64,000 bases of DNA from Amycolatopsis sp. NBC_00345 (GCF_036116635.1 NZ_CP107995.1:8122001-8186000), one strand, 5' to 3'. Shown: positions 44,497 to 53,207, counted from the stretch's first letter. The notes: generated by a model not told the origin, from the sequence alone. Numbers and translations: made by a program.

Positions 44497-44710
44497 CGTG
44501 TTCCTCGCGTGCTGTTCGGGCTCTCCTGGTGGCGGTGCCTGATCCGCGGGGTTCCCCGCTGTCGGGTTGCGCAACCAGCGCCACGTGGACACGTTAACGT
44601 AAACGACGGCTCCAGAGCACTGGGCGGGAGCGGTCGGATTTCCGGACTGTGACAATAGCGCCACCTAGCGTTCCGCGCGGGGTGCGGCGCTGGGTGCGAG
44701 AGGAGCTTGC

Positions 44711-46024
44711 GTGGGAACGCAGGATTGGCCGGGCGAAGATCGGCGTCGGCACTCCGGGCCCGGGCCCGAAGGCCAGGGACGACGCCGGCCGCCCAGCCCC
44801 GACGGCGCCGGCAGACCCCGCAGGCAGCCCCCCGGTGAACCACCGCCGAGAACCCCGCCGTCCGGCTCACGGCAGCCGGGGGCCCAGCGGCCCGGTGCGC
44901 CCGGCGAGCCCCCGCGCCGGCAGCCCGATCCGCGGAGATCACCCGATCAGACCAGGGGTGGCCGGCCCGTCGACCCGAACCGGCCGCGGCCGGTGAGCGG
45001 TTCGAACCAGGCGCGACCAGGTGATGACCCCGACCGGACCCGGTCGATCGACGACCCGAACCGGGCGCGGCCGACCGAGCAGCTGCGCCGTCCCGGCACC
45101 GGCCCGGACCCGCGCCGCCGCCCGTCGCGGCCCAGCCTGGCGAACCAGGAGACCGAGGTCTTCGAGGCCGTCAAGCCCGGCGGCACGGCGTTGAAGGAGA
45201 AGCCGGAGCCCACGCCGCTCGGCAAGGGCGGCGTCGCGATCCGGACCGCGGGCGAGGTGCTGATCACCCTCGGCCTGATCGTCCTGTTGTTCATGGTTTA
45301 CGAGGTTTACGTCACCGACCTGTTCTCGGCGGAGAAGCAGTCGGTCGCCAGCGACCAGCTCCAGGGCGACTGGGCGAAGGACCGCACGCTGCACCCCGAG
45401 CTGGTGGACGGCAAGGCGTTCGCCCGGATCCACATCCCCAGCTTCGGCGCGGACTTCAACTTCACCATCCAGGAGGGCACCGGCGAGGACTCGCTCGCCG
45501 TCGGCCCCGGCCACTACAAGGGCACGGCGCTGCCCGGCGAGCCCGGCAACTTCGGCATCGCCGGCCACCGCGTCGGCAAGGGCGCGCCGTTCAACGACCT
45601 GGACAACCTGAGCTCGTGCGACCAGATCGTGATCGAGACGGCGACCGACTTCTTCATCTACAAGGTGCTGCCCTACGACGACGAGATGAGCGGCTGGACC
45701 AGCGGCAAGGGTGCGCAGCCCGAGTGCAAGGGCGTCCCGACGCTGCGCGACTCCAGCATCGCGGGCGGCGGCGCGTACGACGAGACGTTCGGCCGCAAGG
45801 TGGTGCTGCCCAGCCAGGGTGACGCCGTGAACCCGGTGCCGTACAAGCCGTCCGACGTGCTGCCCAAGGCGCAGGAGGCCTCGCTGCTCACGCTCACCAC
45901 GTGCCACCCGCAGTTCTCGGCGAAGCAGCGGCTGATCATCACGTCCGTGCTCACCCAGCAGGTGCCGAAGTCGCAGGTCTCGGACTACACGAAGCTGCTC
46001 GAGAAGATCGGCGGTGCCTCCTGA
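44711..46024 (+). CDS. srtE: Class E sortase with a long disordered N-terminus
   Basis: Membrane transpeptidase that anchors LAXTG-type surface proteins to peptidoglycan. The 437-residue protein has about 160 N-terminal residues rich in Pro, Arg, Asp and Gly, likely cytoplasmic and disordered. One transmembrane segment follows (GEVLITLGLIVLLFMVYEVYV, near 180-200), then the sortase domain with the His in GIAGHRVGKGAPFNDLDNL near 282, the catalytic Cys in LTLTTCHPQ near 398 and the Arg in AKQRLII. GTG start. The 3' end overlaps the next small membrane gene by one base. Confidence 0.9.
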   Translation: MGTQDWPGEDRRRHSGPGPEGQGRRRPPSPDGAGRPRRQPPGEPPPRTPPSGSRQPGAQRPGAPGEPPRRQPDPRRSPDQTRGGRPVDPNRPRPVSGSNQARPGDDPDRTRSIDDPNRARPTEQLRRPGTGPDPRRRPSRPSLANQETEVFEAVKPGGTALKEKPEPTPLGKGGVAIRTAGEVLITLGLIVLLFMVYEVYVTDLFSAEKQSVASDQLQGDWAKDRTLHPELVDGKAFARIHIPSFGADFNFTIQEGTGEDSLAVGPGHYKGTALPGEPGNFGIAGHRVGKGAPFNDLDNLSSCDQIVIETATDFFIYKVLPYDDEMSGWTSGKGAQPECKGVPTLRDSSIAGGGAYDETFGRKVVLPSQGDAVNPVPYKPSDVLPKAQEASLLTLTTCHPQFSAKQRLIITSVLTQQVPKSQVSDYTKLLEKIGGAS

Positions 46025-46182
46025 TGTACGGCTGGATCTGGCGGCACCTGCCCGGCCCGTTCGCGGCGAAGCTGACGCTCGCCGTGGTGCTGGTGCTGGG
46101 CGTGGTCGCGTTGCTGATGTTCGTGATCTTCCCGTGGATCGACCCGCTGCTGTGGTTCAACGAAGTAGCGGTCAACAACTGA
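46024..46182 (+). CDS. Small single-span membrane protein next to the sortase
   Basis: A 52-residue protein starting MYGWIWRHLPGPFAAKLTL, with one hydrophobic helix (TLAVVLVLGVVALLMFVIF) and an acidic, aromatic tail DPLLWFNEVAVNN. Its ATG overlaps the sortase stop codon (TGATG), so it is translationally coupled to it. Comparable small ORFs accompany class E sortases in other actinobacteria. It could be an accessory subunit, but no function is known. Confidence 0.72.
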   Translation: MYGWIWRHLPGPFAAKLTLAVVLVLGVVALLMFVIFPWIDPLLWFNEVAVNN

Positions 46183-47189
46183 GGTTCGGCGTCTTCCTGG
46201 TCTCCGGGCGGTTCCCGGGGCAGGAGGACGCCGACGTGCTGCGCCGGACCGTCCGCGCCGCGGAGGCCGCCGAGGCGGCGGGGTTCGACGACGTGTGGCT
46301 CGCGGAGCACCACTTCATGCCTTACGGCGTCTGCCCGTCGGCCGTCACGCTCGCCGGGCACGTGCTGGGCCGGACGTCGCGCATCGACGTCGGCACGGCG
46401 GTGAGCGTGCTGTCCACGACGCACCCGGTGGCGCTGGCGGAGCAGTGGTCGATGCTCGACGCCGTCTCCGGCGGGCGGCTGCGCGTCGGCGTCGGGCGCG
46501 GTGGGCCGTGGCAGGACCTGGAGGTGTTCGGCACCGGGCTGGCGCGGTACGAGACCGGCTTCGCCGAGTCGCTGGACCTGCTGCTGTCGGCGATGGCCGG
46601 CGGTGACGTGCGCGCGGATGGCGAGCACTTCGCGTTCCGGGAGGTGCCGTTCGTGCCACGGCCCGAGCGTCGGCCGCGGCTGGTCGTCGCCTGCGGCGGC
46701 CCGGGCTCCGACGCGGTGCGGCTGGCCGCCGAGCGCGGGCTGCCGATGCTGCTGGGCCTGCACGCGGACGACGCGGAGAAGGTCGCCACGGTCGAGGCTT
46801 ACGGCGCGCCCGCGGAACACGTCTCGACGGTGCTGTGCCAGGTCGGCGAGGACGCCGCCGACGTGGTGCGGCGGACGCTGCCCGGCTGGCTCGAAGACGG
46901 CCTCGGCGCGCACGTGACGGTGGACGGCAGGCCCGGCCCGTCGCGCGACCCCGGCGCGTACACCGAGCGGCTGTGCGCGATTCATCCCGTCGGCGACCCG
47001 GGTCACTGCGTGGAGACGCTGGAAACGAGCCTCCGGCGCACCGGCGTCTCCCACGTGGTGATGTTCGTGGAGGCGTCCGGCACGCCGGAGGGCACGTGCG
47101 AAAACATCGCGCGGATCGGCGCCGAGGTGCTGCCCGCGCTACGGCGTCAGCCGCCCGTCAGCAGTCCCGGAGCTCCGGGCTCTGATTGA
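46152..47189 (+). CDS. LLM-class flavin-dependent oxidoreductase
   Basis: Member of the luciferase-like monooxygenase family that uses FMN or F420. The protein starts around LRFGVFLVSGRFPGQEDADV and shows the family core VWLAEHHFMPYGVCPSAV near residue 47, GRLRVGVGRGGPWQDLEVFG near 110 and ACGGPGSDAVRLAAERGLPM near 180. The first in-frame start after the sortase is uncertain: GTG 46152 (used here) overlaps the small membrane gene, and the core begins near 46179. The 3' end overlaps the convergent SCO5389-like gene by about 30 bases. The substrate is not readable. Confidence 0.78.
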   Translation: MVQRSSGQQLRFGVFLVSGRFPGQEDADVLRRTVRAAEAAEAAGFDDVWLAEHHFMPYGVCPSAVTLAGHVLGRTSRIDVGTAVSVLSTTHPVALAEQWSMLDAVSGGRLRVGVGRGGPWQDLEVFGTGLARYETGFAESLDLLLSAMAGGDVRADGEHFAFREVPFVPRPERRPRLVVACGGPGSDAVRLAAERGLPMLLGLHADDAEKVATVEAYGAPAEHVSTVLCQVGEDAADVVRRTLPGWLEDGLGAHVTVDGRPGPSRDPGAYTERLCAIHPVGDPGHCVETLETSLRRTGVSHVVMFVEASGTPEGTCENIARIGAEVLPALRRQPPVSSPGAPGSD

Positions 47190-47562
47190 GCAGCTGGCCG
47201 CGGGCCGAGACGAACGCGCGGTAGCGGTCGCCGTCCAGCTCGGACGAGCGGAACACGGCCACGCGGTGGCAGTTCTGGAAGGCCAGCTTGACGCCGAAGT
47301 GCCGCTCCAAGCCGCCGCGGATGGCGTCGGAGGCCAGTGCCCGCAGCAGTTGCCCGCGAGCGGTCTCGTCCGGTGGCGGCGTCTCGTTGTCGGCGAACCC
47401 GTCCGCGGCGCCGTCGGCCTCGGCGATCACGCCGGTGATCACCTCCCACGCGTAGGGCAGGGACTCCCGCACGCAGGCCACGAACTCCGCGTCGGAGACC
47501 TCCCCGCGCTCGGCCTTTTCCAGCAGCGCGGGCGATACGTCCAAAGACAAGAGAACCTCCAT
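47158..47562 (-). CDS. SCO5389 family conserved protein
   Basis: A 134-residue soluble protein with the family pattern: LSLDVSPALLEKAERGEVSD at the N-terminus, SLPYAWEVITGVIAEA near residue 34, DNETPPPDETARGQLLRALA near 58, and the invariant AFQNCHRVAVF and GQLLNQSPELRDC at the end. It is conserved across streptomycetes and relatives and has no assigned function. The ATG at 47562 is used; the downstream codon for the LSLDV segment could be an alternative start. Confidence 0.8.
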   Translation of the reverse strand: MEVLLSLDVSPALLEKAERGEVSDAEFVACVRESLPYAWEVITGVIAEADGAADGFADNETPPPDETARGQLLRALASDAIRGGLERHFGVKLAFQNCHRVAVFRSSELDGDRYRAFVSARGQLLNQSPELRDC

Positions 47563-47642
47563 GGTCAGTGGGTCCTTCTCTGGCTACCGCCCGGGGTGTC
47601 CACGCCACAAGAGAAAACGATGTTCATCACCACTTCGGTGGA

Positions 47643-48377
47643 CTACTCCCACCGGAACAGCCGTACCGCCAGCGCCGTTCCGCCGAGCGCGAACAGGGCC
47701 AGCACGGCGAACTGCAGCGGCTGAACGCCGTTGCCCACCCACGCGTCCTGCAGCGGCTGCGTGCCCGGCGGGACGTACGCGCCGATCCGCTGGACCACGG
47801 CGGGCAGCAGCGGCCGGGGCAGGTAGACGCCGCCGAGGAACATGATCGGGAAGTACACGAGCATCGCGAGCCCGCCGGCGCCCTTGCTCGTGCGGGCGAT
47901 CGACGCGGCGACCAGGCCGAGCGCGAACACCGAGACGAGCCCGAGCACCAGCGTGACGAGGAAGGTCAGCGGGTGGCGCGGCATCGGCACGGCGTACACG
48001 GCGTGGCCGGCCACCAGCAGGACCAAGATGCCCGCGAGCGCCACCACGGCGTGGATGACGAGCTGGGCGAGCAGCAGGTACGACGGTGGCACGGGTGTGG
48101 TGGCGAGCCGGCGCAGCACGCCCTGCTCGCGGTAGGCGGCGACGGCGCCGGGGATGACCTGCAGCCCGAGCATCGCGATCGAGATGACCACGAGCGAAGG
48201 CACCCACAGGTCGACGAAGCGGTAGCCGCCGGTCACGGCGCTCGGCTGCGTGAAGCCGGGGATGAGTCCGACAGCCAGCAGCACCACGGTGGGCAGCAGC
48301 ACACCGAGGATCGCCCACATCGGCGTGCGGAGGAACAGCTTCGTCTCGGTGGTGACGAGCCTGGTGAACGTGCGCAT
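47643..48377 (-). CDS. ABC-2 type transporter permease
   Basis: A 244-residue membrane protein with six hydrophobic segments and the ABC-2 layout: an N-terminal amphipathic TRLVTTETKLFLRTPMWAI, the middle AYREQGVLRRLATTPVPPSYLL (coupling helix region, near residue 82) and MFLGGVYLPRPLLP near 178. It forms a drug or lipid exporter with the ATPase encoded directly upstream, 16 bases away. The pair is divergent from a two-component system. Confidence 0.88.
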   Translation of the reverse strand: MRTFTRLVTTETKLFLRTPMWAILGVLLPTVVLLAVGLIPGFTQPSAVTGGYRFVDLWVPSLVVISIAMLGLQVIPGAVAAYREQGVLRRLATTPVPPSYLLLAQLVIHAVVALAGILVLLVAGHAVYAVPMPRHPLTFLVTLVLGLVSVFALGLVAASIARTSKGAGGLAMLVYFPIMFLGGVYLPRPLLPAVVQRIGAYVPPGTQPLQDAWVGNGVQPLQFAVLALFALGGTALAVRLFRWE

Positions 48378-48393
48378 GATCAGCTCCTGGTTC

Positions 48394-49104
48394 TCAGTCG
48401 CGGCCGGTGAGGGTGACGAACGCGTCGTCCAAAGTGGACTTGCCGGTGGTGCCGCGAAGCTCGGCGGGCGTGCCGGTGGCGACCACCCGGCCGGCGTCGA
48501 AGACCGCGACGCGGTCGCACAGCCGCTCGGCCTCGTCCATGAAGTGGGTGACGAGCAGGACGGTCACGCCGCTGTCGCGCACTCCTTCGACGAGCTTCCA
48601 GGTGTCGCGGCGGGCGTGCGGGTCGAGGCCCGTGGTGAGCTCGTCGAGGATGGCGACCTCGGGCTCGCCGATCAGCGCGAGCGCGATGGACACCCGCTGC
48701 TTGAGCCCGCCGGACAGCCGGCCGAAGTACGTGCGCTGGTGGTCCTCCAGCGCGAGCCGCCGCAGCAGGCCGTCGACGTCCGCGGGGTGCGGGTAGAACG
48801 ACGCGAACAGCTCAAGCGCCTCGCGTACCCGCAGCTTCTCGGGCAGCCGGCTTTCCTGCAGCTGGACGCCCACGCGCCGGCGCAGCTCGTCGCGATCGTG
48901 CGCCGGGTCGAGGCCGAGCACCGAGATCGTGCCGGCGTCGGCGGTGCGCAATCCCTGCAGGCATTCGACGGTGGTGGTCTTCCCGGCGCCGTTGGTGCCG
49001 AGGATCCCGAAGACCTCGCCGCGCTCGACGGTGAACGAAACCCCGTCGACCGCGACCCGGTCCCCGTACCGCTTGGTCAGCTCGGTGACTTCGATGAGTG
49101 GCAT
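48394..49104 (-). CDS. ABC transporter ATP-binding protein (daunorubicin-resistance-type)
   Basis: A 236-residue nucleotide-binding subunit: Walker A GTNGAGKTT near residue 37, Q-loop QLQESRLPEKL near 80, the signature LSGGLKQRVSIALAL near 129, Walker B VAILDELTTGLDP near 150 (Glu in place) and an H-loop HFMDEAERL near 187. The short form and the linkage to an ABC-2 permease fit the drug exporter family. The ATG at 49104 is used. Expression is probably controlled by the divergent sensor-regulator pair, since the shared intergenic region is only 172 bases. Confidence 0.9.
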   Translation of the reverse strand: MPLIEVTELTKRYGDRVAVDGVSFTVERGEVFGILGTNGAGKTTTVECLQGLRTADAGTISVLGLDPAHDRDELRRRVGVQLQESRLPEKLRVREALELFASFYPHPADVDGLLRRLALEDHQRTYFGRLSGGLKQRVSIALALIGEPEVAILDELTTGLDPHARRDTWKLVEGVRDSGVTVLLVTHFMDEAERLCDRVAVFDAGRVVATGTPAELRGTTGKSTLDDAFVTLTGRD

Positions 49105-49276
49105 GCGGAAAACGCTAGAAGCGCGCGGCGGCAGGCAGAATGGCCGTGAAACCCCAGCTTGGGTGGGGTTTCGGTGCCTTGGGGGTGGGGCTGGGCCCAC
49201 CCCGGCCAGGCGGCTCGGGCTACTGCGCTTCGCCTCCCCGGGCGGTCAGACTGAACCCGTGGGAGGAGGGGCGCCG

Positions 49277-51118
49277 ATGACGTATCCGACGGCGGTGCGG
49301 CGGGCGTTCGCGCTGGCCGGGCTCGCGCTGATGAGCTGGTTCGACGTGCTGGTGGAGCTGCTCGCGTTCGCGCTGCTGTGCGTCGGCCTGGTCTTCTTCC
49401 TGCCCTCGGCCATCCTGTGGGCGCGCGGGCGGTCTCGGCGGACCCGGGCGCTGGCCGGGTCGTGGTGCGGAGTCGAGGTCCCGGACCCTTACCGGCCGGA
49501 GCCGCCGGAGCCGGTGCGGGAGCGCGACGGCTGGTACCGCGACGGGAACCAGCTGTTCAAACGGTCGTGGTGGATCCGGGTGAACCGGCGGATCAACTGG
49601 GTGATGGACGACGCCGCGGTCGGGCGGGAACTGCAGTGGCAGCTGGTCAACCCGGTCGCCGGGCTGGTGCTCGTGGTGGCCACGGTGCTGTCCGGCCCAC
49701 GCGCGCTGCGGGGTTACGGCCGGTGGACGCGCTGGTGGCTGGGGCCCCGCGCGGCGCGGCTGCGGGCCGGGTGGCGCCACCGGCACTCCGAGTCGCTCGG
49801 CCACCAGATCGGGATCTTCGTGCTGGGCCTGATCCACCTCGTGCTGGCGTGCGCGCAGCTCGTGGCGCTGGTGCTGCCGTTCTTCCCGGCGCTGGTGGTG
49901 GCGAGCCGGACGGTGCCTGACACCGCCCGCCGGGAAATCCACAACTGGACGGGTGTGCGGATCCCCCGGCCGTACCTGCCGCCCCCGCCACTGCCTGTCC
50001 CGCGGGCCGACGGGCTGTTCCAGGTGGGGAAACAGCTGTACGAGGAGCCGTGGTGGCCGGTGCAGCGGGCGCGGTTCCGGTGGATCACGCGCGACCCCGC
50101 GACCTGGCGTGACCTCGCCGCGGCGGTGCTGGTGCCGGTCGTTTCGGCGGTGCTGCTGATTCCCACGGTGGTGCTGACGTTCTGGGGGATCGGCGGACTG
50201 GCGGCGCTGTGGGCGGGCCGGTTCATCAGCGGCTGGCCGGCGGCGCAGCAGGCGTCGGCGCACTACTTCGAGGTGATCGGCCTCCCGGTGGTCACGAGCC
50301 TGGGTCCGGCGCTCGCGGTCACCCCGGTGGCGTTGGCAGCACTGGTGCTCGGCCTGGCGCCGACGACCTGGCTCGCGCGGCAGCAAGCGAGGTTCGCCCG
50401 GCTGGTGCTCGGCCCGACGGAGGCGATCCGGCTGGCGCAGCGCGTACGGCGGCTGGACCAGACCCGCTCCGACGTCACCGTGGCGCAGGCCGCCGAGCTG
50501 CGGCGGATCGAGCGAGACCTGCACGACGGGATCCAGTCGCGGCTCGTGGCGATGGGCATGAAGCTGGGCGCGGTGGAGGCGCTGATCGACAGTGACCCGG
50601 CGGCGGCGAAGAAGCTGGCGGCCGACCTGCGGGCCGCGTCGGCGGAGGCGTTGACGGAGCTGCGGGTGCTGGTGCGCGGGATCCACCCGCCCGTGCTTTC
50701 GGAGCGAGGCCTGCTGGACGCCGTGCGCGCGGTGGCGCTGGACAGCCCGTTGAAAGCCGAGGTCACGGGCTCGCTGGCGGGCCGCGTCGAGGAGCCGGTG
50801 GAGGCGTGCGCGTACTTCGCGGTGTGCGAACTCCTTGGCAACGCGGCGAAACACGGGGCGGCCCGGCGGGTCACGATCTCGCTGGAGCACGGCGACGGGC
50901 TGCTGCGCGTCACGGTCACCGACGACGGCAAGGGCGGCGCGGACGCCGCGCGCGGCTCGGGACTGCGGGGAATCGAGCGCCGGCTGGGTGCATTCGACGG
51001 TACGTTGACGCTCACCAGCCCGCTGGGCGGCCCGACCGAGGCGATCGTGGAGGTTCCGTGTCAGCTCGACCCCGAACCGTCGTCGCCGAAGACCAGTACC
51101 TCCTCCGAGACGGCCTGA
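49277..51118 (+). CDS. Sensor histidine kinase (NarL/DesK type) with a duplicated membrane sensor
   Basis: A 613-residue kinase. Two similar sensor blocks, about residues 20-165 and 185-360, each have hydrophobic helices and a PYRP or PYLP-containing loop with a DG...G.QL...WW pattern, suggesting an internal duplication. The HisKA_3 dimerisation helix has the phosphorylated His in RRIERDLHDGIQSRLVAMGMKLG near 415, and the HATPase domain shows ELLGNAAKHG near 520 and VTDDGKGG near 550. GGGAGGAGGGG precedes the ATG. It overlaps the response regulator gene by 61 bases. Confidence 0.9.
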   Translation: MTYPTAVRRAFALAGLALMSWFDVLVELLAFALLCVGLVFFLPSAILWARGRSRRTRALAGSWCGVEVPDPYRPEPPEPVRERDGWYRDGNQLFKRSWWIRVNRRINWVMDDAAVGRELQWQLVNPVAGLVLVVATVLSGPRALRGYGRWTRWWLGPRAARLRAGWRHRHSESLGHQIGIFVLGLIHLVLACAQLVALVLPFFPALVVASRTVPDTARREIHNWTGVRIPRPYLPPPPLPVPRADGLFQVGKQLYEEPWWPVQRARFRWITRDPATWRDLAAAVLVPVVSAVLLIPTVVLTFWGIGGLAALWAGRFISGWPAAQQASAHYFEVIGLPVVTSLGPALAVTPVALAALVLGLAPTTWLARQQARFARLVLGPTEAIRLAQRVRRLDQTRSDVTVAQAAELRRIERDLHDGIQSRLVAMGMKLGAVEALIDSDPAAAKKLAADLRAASAEALTELRVLVRGIHPPVLSERGLLDAVRAVALDSPLKAEVTGSLAGRVEEPVEACAYFAVCELLGNAAKHGAARRVTISLEHGDGLLRVTVTDDGKGGADAARGSGLRGIERRLGAFDGTLTLTSPLGGPTEAIVEVPCQLDPEPSSPKTSTSSETA

Positions 51119-51714
51119 CGCACCTGCTCACCGCGCACGGCTTCGACGTCGTCGCCGCGGTGGGCTCGGGCCCGGAACTGGCGGCCGCGCTCCGGGAGCA
51201 CCGGCCGGATGTGTCTATTGTGGACGTCCGCATGCCGCCGACGAACACCGACGAGGGACTGCAGGTGGCGCTGGCGGCCCGGCGCGAGAGCCCGGGCCTG
51301 CCGATCCTGGTGCTGTCGCAGCACGTCGAGCAGCTGTACGCGCGCGAACTGCTGGCCGACGGCACCGGCGCCGTCGGCTACCTGCTGAAGGACCGGGTGT
51401 TCAACGCCGCCGACTTCATCGACGCGGTCCGCCGCGTCGCCGCCGGCGGCACGGCCATGGACCCCGAGGTGATCGCCAAACTGGTGGCGGGCAACGCTTC
51501 CGACCCACTGGCCGCGCTGACCCCGCGCGAACGCGAGGTGCTCGCGCTGATGGCGGAGGGCTGCTCCAACGCCGCCGTCGCCGCCCGCCTCCACTTCAGC
51601 GAAGGCGCGGTCGGCAAACACACGGCGAACATCTTCGCGAAGCTCGGCATCGCCGCCTCGGACGACACCAACCGCCGGGTGCTGGCCGTGCTCGCCTACC
51701 TCTCGGCCGGCTGA
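51058..51714 (+). CDS. LuxR/NarL-type response regulator
   Basis: A 218-residue regulator: receiver domain with the phospho-acceptor Asp in VSIVDVRMPP near residue 55 and the Lys in YLLKD near 109, then a LuxR helix-turn-helix, LTPREREVLALMAEGCSNAAVAARLHFSEGAVGKHTANIFAKLGI near 158, cut here into the usual recognition-helix form. The GTG at 51058, inside the kinase gene, gives a clean receiver start (MSARPRTVVAEDQYLLRDGL), so the genes are translationally coupled. The likely target is the divergent ABC transporter operon. Confidence 0.92.
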   Translation: MSARPRTVVAEDQYLLRDGLTHLLTAHGFDVVAAVGSGPELAAALREHRPDVSIVDVRMPPTNTDEGLQVALAARRESPGLPILVLSQHVEQLYARELLADGTGAVGYLLKDRVFNAADFIDAVRRVAAGGTAMDPEVIAKLVAGNASDPLAALTPREREVLALMAEGCSNAAVAARLHFSEGAVGKHTANIFAKLGIAASDDTNRRVLAVLAYLSAG

Positions 51715-51716
51715 GA

Positions 51717-51762
51717 CTCGTGAGTGTTTATGACGGTTCTAACCGTCATAAACACTCACGAG
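51717..51762. repeat. 46-bp palindrome in a convergent intergenic region
   Basis: A perfect 22-bp inverted repeat with a two-base centre. The left arm begins CTCGTGAGTGTTTATGACGG and the right arm is its exact complement. It lies between the response regulator stop and the fprA stop and could act as a bidirectional terminator. The high AT content of the arms, next to very GC-rich genes, suggests a dispersed intergenic element. Confidence 0.9.
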
Positions 51763-51766
51763 CAGG

Positions 51767-53131
51767 TCAGTCCCGCGAGACTCGGATCATCTCGTCGCGC
51801 TCCACGACCTTGATGCGCTCGCGGCCGTGGGGCTCGCCGAGTGACTTCTCGTGCGCGTCCAGCTTCGCCCAGCCGTCCCAGGTGGTGAACGGGATGCCGC
51901 GGGTGGCGAGGAAGTCGAGGATCGCGTCGGGGGAGCTGTACTTCGGGGTCGCCAGGGTGTCGGCGTCGGCCAGCAGGCTGGCGACGGTCTCGGCGGCGTC
52001 GCCCTTCGTGTGGCCGATCAGGCCGATCGGGCCGCGCTTGATCCAGCCCGTGACGTAGACGCCCGGCAGCTGGTTCTCGTCCAGGTCCAGCACCCGGCCG
52101 GCCTGGTTCGGCACCACGCCGGCGACGTGGTCGAACGGGACCTCCGGCAGGTGCGTCGACAGGTAGCCCACCGCGCGGTACACGGCCTGCACGTCCCAGT
52201 CGTGGAATTCGCCGGTGCCGCGGACGCCGCCGTCGCCGGTGTACTCCGTGCGCTCGGTGCGGAGGCCGGTCACGCGGCCGTCCTCGCCGAGCACCTCGGC
52301 CGGCGAGTGGAAGAAGTGCAGGTGCAGCCGCTTCGGCCGGGTGCCTTCGTCGCGGATTGCCCACTCCTGCAACGTTTTCACCACCATGTCGATCTGCTTC
52401 GACGCGCGCAGTGCCGCGACGCTGCCCTCGTCGAACTCGATGTCCTCGGGGTGGACGATCACCTCGACGTTCGGCGAGTGGTCCAGCTCGCGCAGCTCCA
52501 GCGGGGTGAACTTCGCCTGCGCCGGGCCGCGGCGGCCGAACACGTGCACGTCGGTGACCGGGCTGGCCTTGAGGCCCTCGTAGACGTTCGCCGGGATGTC
52601 GGTGGTCAGCAGCTCGTCGGCGGTCTTCGCGAGGATGCGGGCGACGTCCAGCGCCACGTTGCCGACGCCGAGCACCGCGACCGAGGTCGCCTCCAGCGGC
52701 CAGGTGCGGGGCACGTCGGGGTGGCCGTCGTACCAGGAGACGAAGTCGGCGGCGCCGTGGCTGCCGTCGAGGTCGACGCCGGGGATGTCCAGTTGACGGT
52801 CGGCCATCGCGCCGGTGGAGAAGATCACCGCGTCGTAGAACTCGCGCAGCTCGTCGAGCTTGATGTCGGTGCCGTAGTCGATGTTGCCGAGCAGGCGGAT
52901 GTTCGGGCGGTCCAGCACCTTGTGCAGCGCGGTCACGATGCCCTTGATCCGCGGGTGGTCGGGGGCCACGCCGTAGCGGATCAGTCCGAACGGCGCGGGC
53001 ATGCGTTCGAACAGGTCGATCGTTACAGATCCTGCGCTGTCGGAGGACTTGTCCAGGATGTCGGCGGCGTAGATGCCGGCGGGACCAGCGCCCACCACGG
53101 CCACGCGAAGAGATCGGCTCACGTTGGCCAC
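51767..53131 (-). CDS. fprA: NADPH-ferredoxin reductase (FprA-like)
   Basis: FAD flavoprotein that moves electrons between NADPH and ferredoxin, supporting P450s and iron-sulfur metabolism. The 454-residue adrenodoxin-reductase-type protein has the FAD motif VVGAGPAGIYAAD near residue 12, RYGVAPDHPRIKG near 54, the NADP motif VLGVGNVALDVARIL near 150, FGRRGPAQAKFTPLELREL near 198 and VYVTGWIKRGPIGLIGHTKGDA near 375. GTG start at 53131. An IdeR/DmdR-like iron box lies directly in front of the start codon, so iron-dependent repression is likely. Confidence 0.92.
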   Translation of the reverse strand: MANVSRSLRVAVVGAGPAGIYAADILDKSSDSAGSVTIDLFERMPAPFGLIRYGVAPDHPRIKGIVTALHKVLDRPNIRLLGNIDYGTDIKLDELREFYDAVIFSTGAMADRQLDIPGVDLDGSHGAADFVSWYDGHPDVPRTWPLEATSVAVLGVGNVALDVARILAKTADELLTTDIPANVYEGLKASPVTDVHVFGRRGPAQAKFTPLELRELDHSPNVEVIVHPEDIEFDEGSVAALRASKQIDMVVKTLQEWAIRDEGTRPKRLHLHFFHSPAEVLGEDGRVTGLRTERTEYTGDGGVRGTGEFHDWDVQAVYRAVGYLSTHLPEVPFDHVAGVVPNQAGRVLDLDENQLPGVYVTGWIKRGPIGLIGHTKGDAAETVASLLADADTLATPKYSSPDAILDFLATRGIPFTTWDGWAKLDAHEKSLGEPHGRERIKVVERDEMIRVSRD

Positions 53132-53137
53132 GGTAAG

Positions 53138-53154
53138 TTAGGTTGCCCTAACTT
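53138..53154 (-). promoter_or_regulatory. Iron box (IdeR/DmdR/DtxR-type operator) upstream of fprA
   Basis: TTAGGTTGCCCTAACTT at 53138-53154 matches 14 of 17 bases of the DtxR-family operator TTAGGTTAGCCTAACCT. A second symmetric reading, AAGTTAGG with CCTAACTT around TTGC, shows dyad symmetry. It ends seven bases before the fprA start codon, where a bound repressor would block expression. Low iron would then raise FprA. Confidence 0.75.
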
Positions 53155-53207
53155 TCACTGTGATCTGGCGTACGGTCCAGCAGGTGGGAGCCGCTAAGCT
53201 GGGGCGC

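Noticed and set aside
46014..46151. Long N-terminal extension of the LLM oxidoreductase
   Set aside because: The extra residues are the shifted-frame reading of the sortase end and the small membrane gene, rich in Ala and Arg with no homology-like pattern.
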